From the NCBI GenBank assembly GCA_903926075.1, contig CAIYHQ010000050.1, forward strand, positions 80,936-144,935: a stretch of 64,000 nucleotides of DNA, in the 5' to 3' direction. Shown here in pieces: positions 35,910 to 45,190 of this stretch. The position numbers and the translations under genes are program-made. The notes beneath the pieces are model-generated. The model worked only from the letters and a program-made list of their open reading frames with translations, searched no databases and was not told the origin of the DNA. The DNA comes from an uncultured Methanomicrobiales archaeon (lineage in GTDB: Archaea > Halobacteriota > Methanomicrobia > Methanomicrobiales > Methanospirillaceae). Numbering within the stretch: position 1 is the stretch's first letter; every line of letters starts with the position of its first letter.

Positions 35910-37445
35910 TTGCGGCGGATCGTCTTCTCCGTCGATAACAAGAAACGTAAAGTGACTATTTTTGACACTACCCTCAGGGATGGCGAACAGACACCTGGGG
36001 TATCATTTACGAAGGTACAGAAATGTGCGATAGCTGGTGAGTTATCATCCCTCGGTGTGCATTTTATTGAAGCCGGGTTTCCTGCATCATCTGAATCAGA
36101 ACGTGACACAGTACGTGAGATTGCTCATATTGGTCTCAATTCAAAGATATGTGGGTTGTCCAGATCAGTACAGGCTGATGTAGATGCCTGTCTGGACTGT
36201 GATGTGGATATGGTCCATGTCTTCATACCAACATCTGAAGTACAAAGGATGCATACCATCAGGAAAAGCCCTGAAGAAGTGATTGAGATAACCGGGAACA
36301 TTATCAGATATGTACGAGACCATATTGGCCTATGTATGTTCTCAGCGATGGATGCAACAAGGACAGACCCACAGTTTCTGATAGATGTATGTAAAGCTGC
36401 AGACGATGCAGGGGCAACCATCATAAATGTCCCTGATACAGTGGGAATATACACACCCAACAGAATGCATAAACTTATCACGGGTCTTCTTTCTCACGTT
36501 CAATGTCCGCTAGATGTCCATTGTCACAATGATTTCGGACTCGCGGTAGCGAACACTGTTGCAGCAGTAAATGCAGGTGCATCCCAGATGCAGGTAACAG
36601 TTAATGGGATGGGTGAACGTGCCGGAAATGCCGACCTCGCACAGTCTGTAATGATACTCGAATCCATTGAAGGTATCTCAACTGGTATAAAAACTGAACA
36701 CCTGGTGCCGGTTTCAAAACTTGTCTCCAGATATTCAGGTCTCTCAATCCCTCCAATCCAGCCAGTTGTGGGTGATAATGCCTTTTCACATGAGAGTGGC
36801 ATACATTCTCATGGAGTGATTGCATGCTCTGCTACATTTGAACCCGGGATAATGACCCCCGAAATGGTAGGCCATAAAAGACGCCTGACCCTGGGTAAAC
36901 ATGTAGGGAGACATGCAGTCCGCCAGATGCTTGAAGAAGTTCATATTCATCCGGGTGACGTGGAACTTGACCAGATTGTTGATAAGATCAAATTTATTTC
37001 AGGGAAAGGTAAAAGGATCACTGACGCTGACCTGTACGAAATTGCGGATAGCGTTACTGGAACCGCTAATGGGTCACGCACAATTATTCTGGAAGATTTT
37101 GCAGTAATGACCGGAAATCATGTACTTCCAACTGCAAGTGTCCGTGCACTTGTGAATGGTAAAAAAGAAACTTACAGCAGTACAGGTACTGGCCCTGTCG
37201 ATGCAGCCCTAAATGCAATTCTCGGAATGTCACCATTCCGCGTTCAGTTAAAGGAGTTCAGGGTGGAAGCCATTTCTGGTGGTTCTGATGCAATTGGGCA
37301 TGTTACCATTGCAGTTGAGGATGAAGGAGGGTCTACTTTTGATGCGAGTGCATCAGGAGACGATATTGTGCTCGCGTCGGCTGAAGCAATGATAAATGCA
37401 TTGAATCTTCTTTACCGAATCCGTGAACAGAAAAAAAATCCCTGA
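35910..37445 (+). CDS. 2-isopropylmalate synthase / (R)-citramalate synthase family enzyme
   Basis: Condenses acetyl-CoA with a 2-oxoacid: 2-oxoisovalerate (LeuA, leucine) or pyruvate (CimA, isoleucine). The N-terminal HMGL-like barrel has FDTTLRDGEQTPGVSF at about 20-35, metal-binding DVHCHNDFGLAVANT and NGMGERAGNADL. The C-terminal quarter is a LeuA-dimer regulatory domain (from about 400), which argues against homocitrate synthase AksA, a shorter enzyme without that domain. Motifs alone do not separate LeuA from CimA. The only start covering the N-terminus is TTG at 35910; an overlapping short ATG frame at 35891 ends after 15 codons. Confidence 0.82.
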   Translation: MRRIVFSVDNKKRKVTIFDTTLRDGEQTPGVSFTKVQKCAIAGELSSLGVHFIEAGFPASSESERDTVREIAHIGLNSKICGLSRSVQADVDACLDCDVDMVHVFIPTSEVQRMHTIRKSPEEVIEITGNIIRYVRDHIGLCMFSAMDATRTDPQFLIDVCKAADDAGATIINVPDTVGIYTPNRMHKLITGLLSHVQCPLDVHCHNDFGLAVANTVAAVNAGASQMQVTVNGMGERAGNADLAQSVMILESIEGISTGIKTEHLVPVSKLVSRYSGLSIPPIQPVVGDNAFSHESGIHSHGVIACSATFEPGIMTPEMVGHKRRLTLGKHVGRHAVRQMLEEVHIHPGDVELDQIVDKIKFISGKGKRITDADLYEIADSVTGTANGSRTIILEDFAVMTGNHVLPTASVRALVNGKKETYSSTGTGPVDAALNAILGMSPFRVQLKEFRVEAISGGSDAIGHVTIAVEDEGGSTFDASASGDDIVLASAEAMINALNLLYRIREQKKNP

Positions 37446-37479
37446 TTTTTTTTAATTCCCAGGGGAAATAAGTTATTTA

Positions 37480-37836
37480 TTACTCTGCGGGGGGTTTCCC
37501 TTCAAGAGCAAGTTTAATCTGGCCTTGTAATTGCTCAAAACGTGACTGTAGCGCTTTTTCCTGTTTTTCAAGTGATTTTATCCTCAGGTCAAGTGTTTCA
37601 GCCTTATCAGAAAGGTCTTTAATCACATCATCGCGCTTTTTCTGGACCATAATAGTCCCGACACTCATAAATATAACCGTATCCTCATTTACAGGTTCTA
37701 TCTCCTCAGTTGCCCGTCGTGTCTCTTTTGCTGCAATTTCATACTGGTTTTTCTGATGGAGGATGTTCTGAAGCTGTTGTTGTATCTGCTGAAGCATATT
37801 TATCTGGTTCTGAATTTTTGGAGGGATTGAGTTCAT
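37480..37836 (-). CDS. pfdB: Prefoldin beta subunit
   Basis: 118-residue subunit of the hexameric jellyfish-shaped chaperone that hands unfolded proteins to the thermosome. Two long coiled-coil helices (residues 5-45 and 75-112) flank a beta hairpin (EPVNEDTVIFMSVGTIMVQK). Overlaps pcc1 by four bases and is the last gene of the L15e-to-prefoldin superoperon. Confidence 0.94.
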   Translation of the reverse strand: MNSIPPKIQNQINMLQQIQQQLQNILHQKNQYEIAAKETRRATEEIEPVNEDTVIFMSVGTIMVQKKRDDVIKDLSDKAETLDLRIKSLEKQEKALQSRFEQLQGQIKLALEGKPPAE

Positions 37837-38096
37837 AAAATGTTAGCTCCTGATTTCTGGTTTGTGTATTCAAATATTTCGTCTGCTACGCCTACAAGTC
37901 TCAACCACGTATTCAGTGAAGCCCGCAGTGCGTGTAGATCCTCTGCTGAAATTGTAAGTATAAGCGAATCTTTGTCATTCGAATTTATTTCTACAGATGA
38001 ACGTGAATAGTCCTCCTGAGAAATGTCAGGAATGAGTGCCTGCATCAGGAGTGATGGGTTTGTGAGCCCAAACCTGAAGATGGCATAATTTCGCAT
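37833..38096 (-). CDS. pcc1: KEOPS complex subunit Pcc1
   Basis: 87-residue dimerisation subunit of KEOPS, which makes the t6A modification at position 37 of ANN-decoding tRNAs. Visible: the characteristic second half ILTISAEDLHALRASLNTWLRLVGVADEIFE, with the amphipathic RASLNTWLRL helix. It is between rpoP and pfdB as in other euryarchaea. Confidence 0.88.
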   Translation of the reverse strand: MRNYAIFRFGLTNPSLLMQALIPDISQEDYSRSSVEINSNDKDSLILTISAEDLHALRASLNTWLRLVGVADEIFEYTNQKSGANIL

Positions 38097-38144
38097 AATT
38101 TTTTTCTTAAATAGTAAATTGTTATTTTTCCAGGGTGAATCTGA

Positions 38145-38282
38145 TCAACGTGCTTTGATCTCTTTTATTGCGGCTCCGCGTTCCTTGAAAAGAATCCGGT
38201 GTCCACAGAAAGGACAACGTACATTCACATCAATCTCAACTTTCTGTTTACAGCGGGCACATTTATATGAAGACCCTGCCAT
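38145..38282 (-). CDS. rpoP: DNA-directed RNA polymerase subunit P (Rpb12-like)
   Basis: 45-residue zinc-ribbon subunit: [15 protein letters not shown] with the first CxxC and [16 protein letters not shown] with the second. It helps assemble the Rpo3/Rpo10/Rpo11 platform. It is complete although very small, starting 5 bp after the L37Ae stop. Confidence 0.95.
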   Translation of the reverse strand: MAGSSYKCARCKQKVEIDVNVRCPFCGHRILFKERGAAIKEIKAR

Positions 38283-38287
38283 AATCG

Positions 38288-38581
38288 TTACTCCCTTGTC
38301 TTTTCAATACTGCGCTCGATTGTACGCAGGGCTACCTTTAGAGCAGGTGTCTGGGGCTGGTAAGCTCCGCCGGCAAATTTAAATCCACACTTCCTACAGG
38401 CCCATATACCGGTACCTTCACGTTTTACAGCTTTTACTTCACAGCGGGGGCAGGTGTGATAAGCCCTGCTTATTCTCTCTGTTTCGGCTACTCTCTTTCT
38501 GATAAAACGGCCATATCTGCAACCAAATCGTCCAGATGAGCCCACAACTTTTCCTTTTGCCTTTTGGTATGATCGTGCCAT
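38288..38581 (-). CDS. rpl37ae: Large-subunit ribosomal protein L37Ae (eL43)
   Basis: 97-residue zinc ribbon protein with CPRC and CRKC pairs ([22 protein letters not shown]) and the [21 protein letters not shown]-terminus; ATG at 38581 is chosen because the longer frame adds residues not found in the family. In other euryarchaea the exosome genes usually sit immediately upstream; here SBDS does, 41 bp away. Confidence 0.94.
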   Translation of the reverse strand: MARSYQKAKGKVVGSSGRFGCRYGRFIRKRVAETERISRAYHTCPRCEVKAVKREGTGIWACRKCGFKFAGGAYQPQTPALKVALRTIERSIEKTRE

Positions 38582-38622
38582 AGTTACGCTCGATAAATGC
38601 CTTATAAAATCTGTAGTCAAGG

Positions 38623-39327
38623 CTAATATATTTGATCGAGAATCTTCACATCTGCCTCACCTTTTGTGATGCGGTTGAGAAGCTCGTAAAATTCACTTTG
38701 AGCGCCTGCAGGGATACGTACGACGCATATCCACGATCCATCATTCTGCCACTCATCGCGCTCCATCGTAGCCGCGCCTGATATATCACTAAAAGCTTTT
38801 GCTGCGAGAAGTGGAGGGATCTTAACTGCAAGCCTGACTTCCTGAAACCTTATGGGTATTAATGGACGAAGCGCTTTCATCGTCTCTTTGACGAGAACAT
38901 CAACATTTTTAAATGGGTCAATATTCACCCTTGCCTCTTCCATTGCCATTTCAATTCGCTGTGGAGGATGAGGTAGTCCGGTTTGCGGATTTACAGCGTT
39001 TCTTGCTATATAACTGATAACTTTTCTTCTCTTCTCCTCTACTATTTGTCTCCGCTGTTCGGAAGTTAGGTGAATCTCTCCATCTTTTATAATTACTTTT
39101 GCTATTTCATCAAAATTTGTTGTCTTAAAGACCTTCAGCAGGTCTTCATCAGAAGACCTGCTTGCATGTGAGGCACTTTCGAATACATGCAATGCTGCTA
39201 CAGCGTCTTCTATCGTTATCTCTTCACCATGACGTATCAGGGCTGCTTTATCCGGGTCAACCAGAACTTCGAACCGAAGTCCATGACGTTCAAGGCGTGC
39301 CACTACTGCATTATCAAGAGGGATCAT
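38623..39327 (-). CDS. sdo1: Ribosome maturation protein SDO1/SBDS
   Basis: 234-residue, three-domain SBDS protein that, with the EF-2-like GTPase, evicts aIF6 from the 50S subunit. The N-terminal FYSH domain contains [21 protein letters not shown]. The central helical part has [40 protein letters not shown] (in segments, 88-128), and the C-terminal ferredoxin-like domain follows. Normal length. Cotranscribed after psmA. Confidence 0.94.
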   Translation of the reverse strand: MIPLDNAVVARLERHGLRFEVLVDPDKAALIRHGEEITIEDAVAALHVFESASHASRSSDEDLLKVFKTTNFDEIAKVIIKDGEIHLTSEQRRQIVEEKRRKVISYIARNAVNPQTGLPHPPQRIEMAMEEARVNIDPFKNVDVLVKETMKALRPLIPIRFQEVRLAVKIPPLLAAKAFSDISGAATMERDEWQNDGSWICVVRIPAGAQSEFYELLNRITKGEADVKILDQIY

Positions 39328-39344
39328 CTTATTTCGGATGTAAT

Positions 39345-40070
39345 TTATGAACTCTCTATGTTCTCAACAAACTGTGCAACTTCTGATTTACTCATTTTTT
39401 TAAAGCTGGCGCTTGCTGTTTCAATAGATCCGATTTCAACTGTGTTAACATCAAATTTTCCTTCAGTAGCCTCATGCAGAGCTTTTAAACCGAGTGAAAC
39501 TGACGAATCGAGGTCTGCTTCTTCATCGTACTTTTCTTCAAAGACTTTCATTACTGCAGGACGCCCGATACCTATCCCTGTGGCTTTATATTCAAGCAAT
39601 GTTCCACTTGGGTCTGTTTCAAAAAGGCGTGCATAGCCATCACTCACCCCTGCAATGAGGAGAGCAGTGCCATAAGGACGTGCACCTCCAAACTGGGTGT
39701 ATGTCTGCATGTGGTCACAAAGTTTCTTTGAGAGTACTTCAACATCGATCTTTTCATCGTATGTTATTTTGTTTATCTGGCACTCAATTCTCGCTCTGTC
39801 AACTAAAGACCTTGCGTCTCCAACAAGACCTGATGACGCGACACCTATATGGTCATCAATTTTAAAAATTTTCTCAATTGATGTCGCTTCAAGAAGTCTC
39901 GAGCTGACTCGTTTATCAACAATAAGGATAACTCCGTCCCTGTATTTTATTCCAAGGGCTGTTGTCCCTCTCTTTACCGCTTCGCGTGCATATTCGACCT
40001 GATAGAGTCTTCCATCCGGACTGAATACAGTAATGGCGCGATCATATCCCATCTGGTATTGTGGTTGCAT
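39345..40070 (-). CDS. psmA: 20S proteasome alpha subunit
   Basis: 241-residue alpha ring subunit. N-terminal gate segment MQPQYQMGYDRAITVFSPDG followed by RLYQVEYAREAVKRGTTALGI, which is diagnostic. No N-terminal propeptide or catalytic Thr, as expected for alpha. ATG at 40070 is chosen (GGTGTGTGAT ribosome-binding site nine bases upstream); an ATG four codons earlier is possible. The beta subunit is not in the window. Confidence 0.95.
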   Translation of the reverse strand: MQPQYQMGYDRAITVFSPDGRLYQVEYAREAVKRGTTALGIKYRDGVILIVDKRVSSRLLEATSIEKIFKIDDHIGVASSGLVGDARSLVDRARIECQINKITYDEKIDVEVLSKKLCDHMQTYTQFGGARPYGTALLIAGVSDGYARLFETDPSGTLLEYKATGIGIGRPAVMKVFEEKYDEEADLDSSVSLGLKALHEATEGKFDVNTVEIGSIETASASFKKMSKSEVAQFVENIESS

Positions 40071-40136
40071 TTTATCACACACCTTTTTTTTCTTATCTCT
40101 CGCACAATAGTTTAGTTTCAGTCAAAAAAATCCTTC

Positions 40137-40487
40137 TCATTGGTTCCTTCCATTTCGCTTCATGAAACGATCTTTAAGGCTTTTCATAGTTCCTGACGTT
40201 GCCAGAGGGCGTAATGCAATTCCTTGTCCGAAACCAGAGGTTACGGTGGCAGTAATCGCAAGAAGCATCTTCTCTTCTCCACGCCGGCACCTTATGATAC
40301 AGTATTTGTCCTGCTTTATTATGAGTGAGGGGTTAACAAGCGAAAAACCATTATCTCCGATAAGCGAACGCCCGCGTTCAGCAATGGTCTGATAAATGTA
40401 TTTTTTCTCCAAAGATGTGTCAGGGGGGTCTATTTCATACAGAATATAGCGGTAGTTCTCTCTTAAGGTAGGAGGCAGGGGTTTCAT
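40137..40487 (-). CDS. rnp2: RNase P protein component 2 (Pop5)
   Basis: 116-residue Pop5/Rpp14 (MKPLPPTLRENYRYILYEI; CIIRCRRGEEKMLLAITATVTS). It forms a complex with Rpp30 on the catalytic domain of RNase P RNA. The start overlaps the rnp3 stop by four bases. Confidence 0.93.
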   Translation of the reverse strand: MKPLPPTLRENYRYILYEIDPPDTSLEKKYIYQTIAERGRSLIGDNGFSLVNPSLIIKQDKYCIIRCRRGEEKMLLAITATVTSGFGQGIALRPLATSGTMKSLKDRFMKRNGRNQ

Positions 40488-41128
40488 ATTATTAACCTTA
40501 CTGGTTCAGGCCTCTCCATTCTCCTTTTTATTGCAGAAAATGTCTCTTCCAGTTCATTTTCAGCGAGTCCGAAGAGTGAAGCAAGAGCACTAAATTCACG
40601 TGGAGAACGCATATCAATCGATATCTCAGCACTTGTAGATATTGATATTGGAAACCTGAAAATCCTTTGAAATTTTAATATTTCTCTATATCTTTTTAAT
40701 GCATTTTGCCTCGCATGTTCTTCACCATGTATTATAGGGAAAAGGCTCAGGTCCAATATTATACCTTTTTTTGCAATGAGACGTGCGATAACTTCATCAA
40801 ATGAATTTTTTGGAGCCCGGTGAATTCCATAAAGGATGTCTATACCAGGAAATGACGAAATACTTCTGTTGAATGAGTTTTCACCGGCATGTACAAGAAT
40901 TAATTTGTCCTGTCTTTTAGATCTCTCAATCATTGACTCTGCTTTTGCAATTGATTCACTTTTAACCAGTATTCCTTTAATAATGGTGAGTCCAAATGAG
41001 GTTTCAAAAGGGTTTTCAGTTACAAGGACAAGTGTCCTGAATTTTAATCTTTGTGCAGTTTTTATAATTTTTGTAATTGCTTCTGTATCAATGGTCATAT
41101 CCGGAATGCATATGTCTGTTGCATTCAT
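40484..41128 (-). CDS. rnp3: RNase P protein component 3 (Rpp30)
   Basis: 214-residue TIM-barrel-like Rpp30 (KFRTLVLVTENPFETS; ILVHAGENSFNRSISSFPGIDIL; ISTSAEISIDMRSPREFSALASLFG). It pairs with Pop5, whose gene follows with overlap. Preceded by L15e by 27 bp. Confidence 0.92.
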   Translation of the reverse strand: MNATDICIPDMTIDTEAITKIIKTAQRLKFRTLVLVTENPFETSFGLTIIKGILVKSESIAKAESMIERSKRQDKLILVHAGENSFNRSISSFPGIDILYGIHRAPKNSFDEVIARLIAKKGIILDLSLFPIIHGEEHARQNALKRYREILKFQRIFRFPISISTSAEISIDMRSPREFSALASLFGLAENELEETFSAIKRRMERPEPVRLII

Positions 41129-41155
41129 GAAGGAAGAAAAATAGAAGAGATTAGA

Positions 41156-41746
41156 TTATTTCCCTTGATTTGCATGAGAACGGATGCTTGGCCTGGTTTT
41201 TTCTGTACCTCGTCCCTTATGACGCATCCCGCGGCCCTTCATACCTGCGCTTGTTTTACCACGTTCCGCTCTTCCTCTATGAGTTGGATTTGAAACCCAT
41301 GCAAGGTGAGGATCATTTTTAACGGACGGGTGATGCGGGTCAATTAGGATGACTTCGTACCACTTCTGTTTTCCGTCTTCTCCTACCCAGTAAGAGTTTA
41401 AGACTTCCATGTTCGGGAACCTCCTGGATGCTCTCTCTTCGGCAATTCGCTGAATACTTTTTCCCATGGTAAGCCGATTAACACCCATTCGCTTGGAACG
41501 ACGGGCCCGGACATAACGTGATGTCCTTCTCCCGCCACGCCTTACTTTTACTCTTGCAACCGCAATCCCCTGCTTTGCCTTGTATCCTAGTGTTCTTGCC
41601 CTGTCAATTCTGGTTGGTCTGCGAATTCGCAGAACGGCAGGTTCTTTTCTCCACACCTGGAGTCTGTCCCACAGGAGCGCTTTTACTGGAGATTTTGCGG
41701 GGTTTTGCCATGCCTCCCGCACATATGAGTACATTGATCGTACCAT
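41156..41746 (-). CDS. rpl15e: Large-subunit ribosomal protein L15e (eL15)
   Basis: 196-residue, very basic L15e ([56 protein letters not shown] in part). First gene of the L15e-Rpp30-Pop5-PsmA-SBDS-L37Ae-RpoP-Pcc1-PfdB transcription unit. A TATA-like element lies about 65 bp upstream. Confidence 0.96.
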   Translation of the reverse strand: MVRSMYSYVREAWQNPAKSPVKALLWDRLQVWRKEPAVLRIRRPTRIDRARTLGYKAKQGIAVARVKVRRGGRRTSRYVRARRSKRMGVNRLTMGKSIQRIAEERASRRFPNMEVLNSYWVGEDGKQKWYEVILIDPHHPSVKNDPHLAWVSNPTHRGRAERGKTSAGMKGRGMRHKGRGTEKTRPSIRSHANQGK

Positions 41747-41807
41747 TGTATTACCTCAGGTTCGGCCGAATCTGGCCACATTCCTCAACGGGACGGATCC
41801 CGCATTC

Positions 41808-41815
41808 CTATATAC
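41808..41815 (-). promoter_or_regulatory. Candidate TATA box of the L15e superoperon
   Basis: GTATATAG on the minus strand in the 81-bp gap between moaC and rpl15e. It predicts a leader of about 40 nt. A second AT-rich element (TAATTTAAAG) is some 12 bp further upstream, overlapping the end of moaC. Confidence 0.45.
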
Positions 41816-41827
41816 ATGCACTTTAAA

Positions 41828-42301
41828 TTATAAAAAGTCCTCTTTTAACTTCTGTATCACCTGAATATCGCTTATTTTGGTAAAAGGATATTGTCCCTCC
41901 TTATCTTTCTCTGCTGATTTTACCATATCCCATATTGTCAGAAGTGCGGTCGAAACGCCGGTAAGAGATTCCATCTCGACTCCTGTCTTTCCAACTGACC
42001 TGACCGTGACTGAAACAGAAATTGATTCTTTCTCTTCTGTAAATTCAACAGTGATATTTGTTATCGGAATCTGATGACACATCGGGATCAAAGAAGGTGT
42101 CGCTTTGACTGCAAGAGTTGCAGCGACTCTCGCAGTTGCAAGTACATTTCCTTTTGTAACATTCCCTCCTTTTATTGCAGCAAGAGTTTCAGGTTTCAGA
42201 AATATCCTGCCTGTGGCAGTGGCAGTTCTTAAAAGGGGCGTTTTTTCTGATATATCTACCATCTCTGCCCTCCCCTCTTTAATATGTGTGAATTCTGTCA
42301 T
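41828..42301 (-). CDS. moaC: Cyclic pyranopterin monophosphate synthase
   Basis: 157-residue MoaC, second step of molybdopterin/tungstopterin biosynthesis, needed for formylmethanofuran dehydrogenase and formate dehydrogenase. Conserved: MVDISEKTPLLRTATATGRI, KGNVLATARVAATLAVKATPSLIPMCHQIPIT (in pieces) and GVEMESLTGVSTALLTIWDMVKS. ATGA overlap with the upstream NAD(P)HX gene. Confidence 0.95.
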   Translation of the reverse strand: MTEFTHIKEGRAEMVDISEKTPLLRTATATGRIFLKPETLAAIKGGNVTKGNVLATARVAATLAVKATPSLIPMCHQIPITNITVEFTEEKESISVSVTVRSVGKTGVEMESLTGVSTALLTIWDMVKSAEKDKEGQYPFTKISDIQVIQKLKEDFL

Positions 42302-43695
42302 CTTTTTTCGTCTCCATAAAGAAGTCCTGGGATAAATTTAATAAGATCTGAACCTATCAATCCGTCTCCTTTCTCTTTTGCTGCAATCTCACCGGTTTTT
42401 CCATTCAGATATGCTGCAGCACATGCAGCTTCAAATGCAGAAATTCTGCATAGTAAACCCCCGGTAATTCCTGCAAGTACATCACCGGTTCCTCCTGTAG
42501 TCATTTCAGAGCACCCGGTACTGTTAAAACGTATTCGGGTCCCGTCTGATATGATATCAATTTCGCCTTTTAGGAGAACTGTTCCTTTTCCTGCCTTTTT
42601 TCTGACAATATTTGCTCTTTCAACTGGATGGGAGGGAGGTCGCACCCCGTAAATACGCTCAAATTCATGGGAATGTGGTGTATACACAACTTCTTCGGGT
42701 AAAGGTAGAGGTAAACGTAGAGCATCAGCATCAATTACTGCTTTTTTTGCACAGGAAACAATACCCAGGACAGCTTCGTGACTATCCGGGCCAAGTCCGT
42801 TGCCGCATATAAGGACATCCGCCCTTTCTACATACGGGAGCAATGTTTCTATATGATCTTTCGTCAAAAACTGACCATCGAGCCTCGTATAGATCAGGTC
42901 AGGTTCAGTGTAACTGTCAGGTGATGCAATTCTTACAATATCAGCGCCTGACCTCAGGGCTGCCATACCTGCAAGGTACGGTGCACCCTGATAAGGTCCT
43001 CCTCCCACAACAAGAACTGATCCTCCTTCACCTTTGTGCGCCGAATCTTTTTTCCGCTTTATCCCGGCAAGATCTCCAGGGCCTGTAAAAATTTCGGCCT
43101 CAATTGGAATTCCTATTGGAACTGTAAACGAACCCTCAACTTTAGCCCTATGAAACGCGCATATAGTCGTTGCCCTAATTCCAGGGGTAGGGATATCAAC
43201 TGAAAGGACCGGAACATTTGCATCGTTGACACAAATGACGCATGTTTTCAAGGGTTCGTTAAGTTTACCTGATACACCGGTGCCTACAAGGGCATCAATG
43301 ACGAGGTCTGTGCTGGAAAGCGAATTAATTAGATTCTGAAGATCAAATTTACTTATAAACGGGAAAAGGCGTAATGATGTTGATAACAACAACCTGAATT
43401 GGAGTTCAAATTCAGGAGATTTGTTCTCTGAGTCATAATACCATACTTCTATGTCAGCAGAACCGTCAAGATAGCGTGCTGCCACCAATCCGTCAGCACC
43501 ATTATTACCTTTTCCACATAATATCAGGATTTTTGCAGGGGACATTTTTTTTGCATATTCAGCTATGGATCTCCCAGCGCACTCCATCATCTGGAGTGAA
43601 GAAAGTCCAAGAGCCATTGCATTTATTTCAATAGCACGCATTCTGGATGGTGTTACGAGTCCGGTTTCCAGAAATTCTCTGTATGAATAGTCCAT
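42298..43695 (-). CDS. nnrD: Bifunctional NAD(P)H-hydrate epimerase / ADP-dependent NAD(P)H-hydrate dehydratase
   Basis: 465-residue fusion that repairs hydrated NADH and NADPH. The N-terminal epimerase (YjeF_N, residues 1-210) has ILCGKGNNGADGLVAARYL and the VIDALVGTGVSGKL segment. The C-terminal ribokinase-like dehydratase (about 220-465) has GEGGSVLVVGGGPYQGAPYLAG, YTPHSHEFERIYG and the catalytic MTTGGTGDVLAGITGGL. Translationally coupled to moaC. Divergent from the RecJ-like gene across about 100 bp. Confidence 0.93.
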   Translation of the reverse strand: MDYSYREFLETGLVTPSRMRAIEINAMALGLSSLQMMECAGRSIAEYAKKMSPAKILILCGKGNNGADGLVAARYLDGSADIEVWYYDSENKSPEFELQFRLLLSTSLRLFPFISKFDLQNLINSLSSTDLVIDALVGTGVSGKLNEPLKTCVICVNDANVPVLSVDIPTPGIRATTICAFHRAKVEGSFTVPIGIPIEAEIFTGPGDLAGIKRKKDSAHKGEGGSVLVVGGGPYQGAPYLAGMAALRSGADIVRIASPDSYTEPDLIYTRLDGQFLTKDHIETLLPYVERADVLICGNGLGPDSHEAVLGIVSCAKKAVIDADALRLPLPLPEEVVYTPHSHEFERIYGVRPPSHPVERANIVRKKAGKGTVLLKGEIDIISDGTRIRFNSTGCSEMTTGGTGDVLAGITGGLLCRISAFEAACAAAYLNGKTGEIAAKEKGDGLIGSDLIKFIPGLLYGDEKR

Positions 43696-43798
43696 CCCAT
43701 TACCTGAAATATCAATTACGGTTCTATAATGAATAAAACCGCATGCCTGATGTACGAGTGCAATCTCTTTTCCCCTTACAAGCGAAATTATCTAATTA

Positions 43799-45190
43799 AT
43801 GAGCCTTGCATCTGCGATAAAAGAGGCACGCGATCTGGTCCTCGAAAAAAAAGAGATCACAATAATTTCTCATATCGATGCTGACGGAATCGCGAGTGAG
43901 GCAATTCTTTCCCAGGCATTTTCCCGAGCAGGTATTGAGATCAAATCAGTCTTCGTGAGACAACTTGAACCATTAACCATGTCAAGAGTCCCTAAAGACT
44001 CATCATTTAAAGTATTTTCAGATCTGGGTGCTGGCCATCAGCAGTTATTAGAGGAGAAGGGTCTTGCTCTGGACGAAGTCCTGATACTTGATCACCATAT
44101 CAGTCAGCCGGGTAAAATTAATTATCACCAGGTAAACACCCTTCAGTACAACTATTCAAAGATGAGTGCAAGTGGTCTCTGTTACCTGCTTGCGCGTGAA
44201 ATTGATTCTGCAAATACCGACCTTGCGAAGATCTCAACAATCGGAAATGTTGGTGACATGATGGCCCGTGAGGACGGCGGGCTTGTGGGCCCGGCACGTG
44301 ATATAGTTGAGGATGGTATCCTTTATGGCAATATTGAAGCGAGAAAGGATATAGGGTTTTACGGCCTTTCGACACGGCCCGTATATCTTTGCCTCACATT
44401 CCATGATGATCCTTTTATACCAGGAATATCGAACAACCAGTCTGCAGCAATAAAATTCATAGAGAAAACCGGAGTCCGTCTGAAGGAAAATGGTCGGTTT
44501 TTAGTCTGGGAGGATATGACTTTTGATGAACAGAAGAAATTTACAAGTAGCTTCATCCAGTACCTCCTTGCCAATAATGTCCAGGTTGATAAGTTTTTCA
44601 TTGAACATTACATGTTCCCAGATGAACCTCCGAGGACATCTCTTAGAAATGCCCAGGAGTTTGCAACATTACTTAATGCCTGTGGTCGCTGGTCAAAGCC
44701 AAGAGTAGGAGCAGATGTCTGTCGAGGAGACCGTGGAGCTGCCTACAGGGATGCGCAGTATATGCTTACGAACCACAGGGCCGTTATACGTGAACTTCTT
44801 GAATATATCATCGATACAGGGGTAACTGAACTATCACATCTGCAGTATATCGACACCGGTGACAAATATCCTGATACGATTGTTGGCATTGGGGCTGGAA
44901 TGGCATTATCAAAATTGAACAGAAGGAAACCGATCCTCGTAATATGCTCACTCCCAGAGGAGCCTGAGGTATGTAAAGTCTCAATGAGAACAAACTCGCA
45001 GATGGTGGAAGAGGGGCTTGATCTTCAGGATGCACTTTGCAGGGCCTCCCAGGAAGTAGGAGGGGGAGGAGGGGGCCACAAAATTGCAGCCGGAGCTTAT
45101 ATATCAAAGGGATCAGAAGAGCGGTTTATCGGGCGTGTAAATGAAATTCTCAGAGGACAACTGCATCCGAAGAGTTCAGCGAATCGCTGA
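43799..45190 (+). CDS. RecJ-like single-strand nuclease (DHH/DHHA1 family)
   Basis: 463-residue archaeal RecJ/GAN-like phosphoesterase. DHH motifs: SHIDADGIASEAI (I), FSDLGAGHQ (II), LDHHISQPG (III, the DHH motif); the C-terminal DHHA1 domain ends with GGGGGGHKIAAGAYI. Family members act on ssDNA or RNA 5' ends, and some are bound to the CMG helicase and GINS in archaea. Its last 50 bp overlap the start of the PUA gene, an unusually long overlap. Confidence 0.9.
   Translation: MSLASAIKEARDLVLEKKEITIISHIDADGIASEAILSQAFSRAGIEIKSVFVRQLEPLTMSRVPKDSSFKVFSDLGAGHQQLLEEKGLALDEVLILDHHISQPGKINYHQVNTLQYNYSKMSASGLCYLLAREIDSANTDLAKISTIGNVGDMMAREDGGLVGPARDIVEDGILYGNIEARKDIGFYGLSTRPVYLCLTFHDDPFIPGISNNQSAAIKFIEKTGVRLKENGRFLVWEDMTFDEQKKFTSSFIQYLLANNVQVDKFFIEHYMFPDEPPRTSLRNAQEFATLLNACGRWSKPRVGADVCRGDRGAAYRDAQYMLTNHRAVIRELLEYIIDTGVTELSHLQYIDTGDKYPDTIVGIGAGMALSKLNRRKPILVICSLPEEPEVCKVSMRTNSQMVEEGLDLQDALCRASQEVGGGGGGHKIAAGAYISKGSEERFIGRVNEILRGQLHPKSSANR

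Noticed and set aside
35891..35938. Short ATG frame overlapping the start of the LeuA/CimA-type gene as a possible leader peptide
   Set aside because: It ends after 15 codons, has no branched-chain amino-acid run and sits at the predicted transcription start, so an attenuation role is unsupported.
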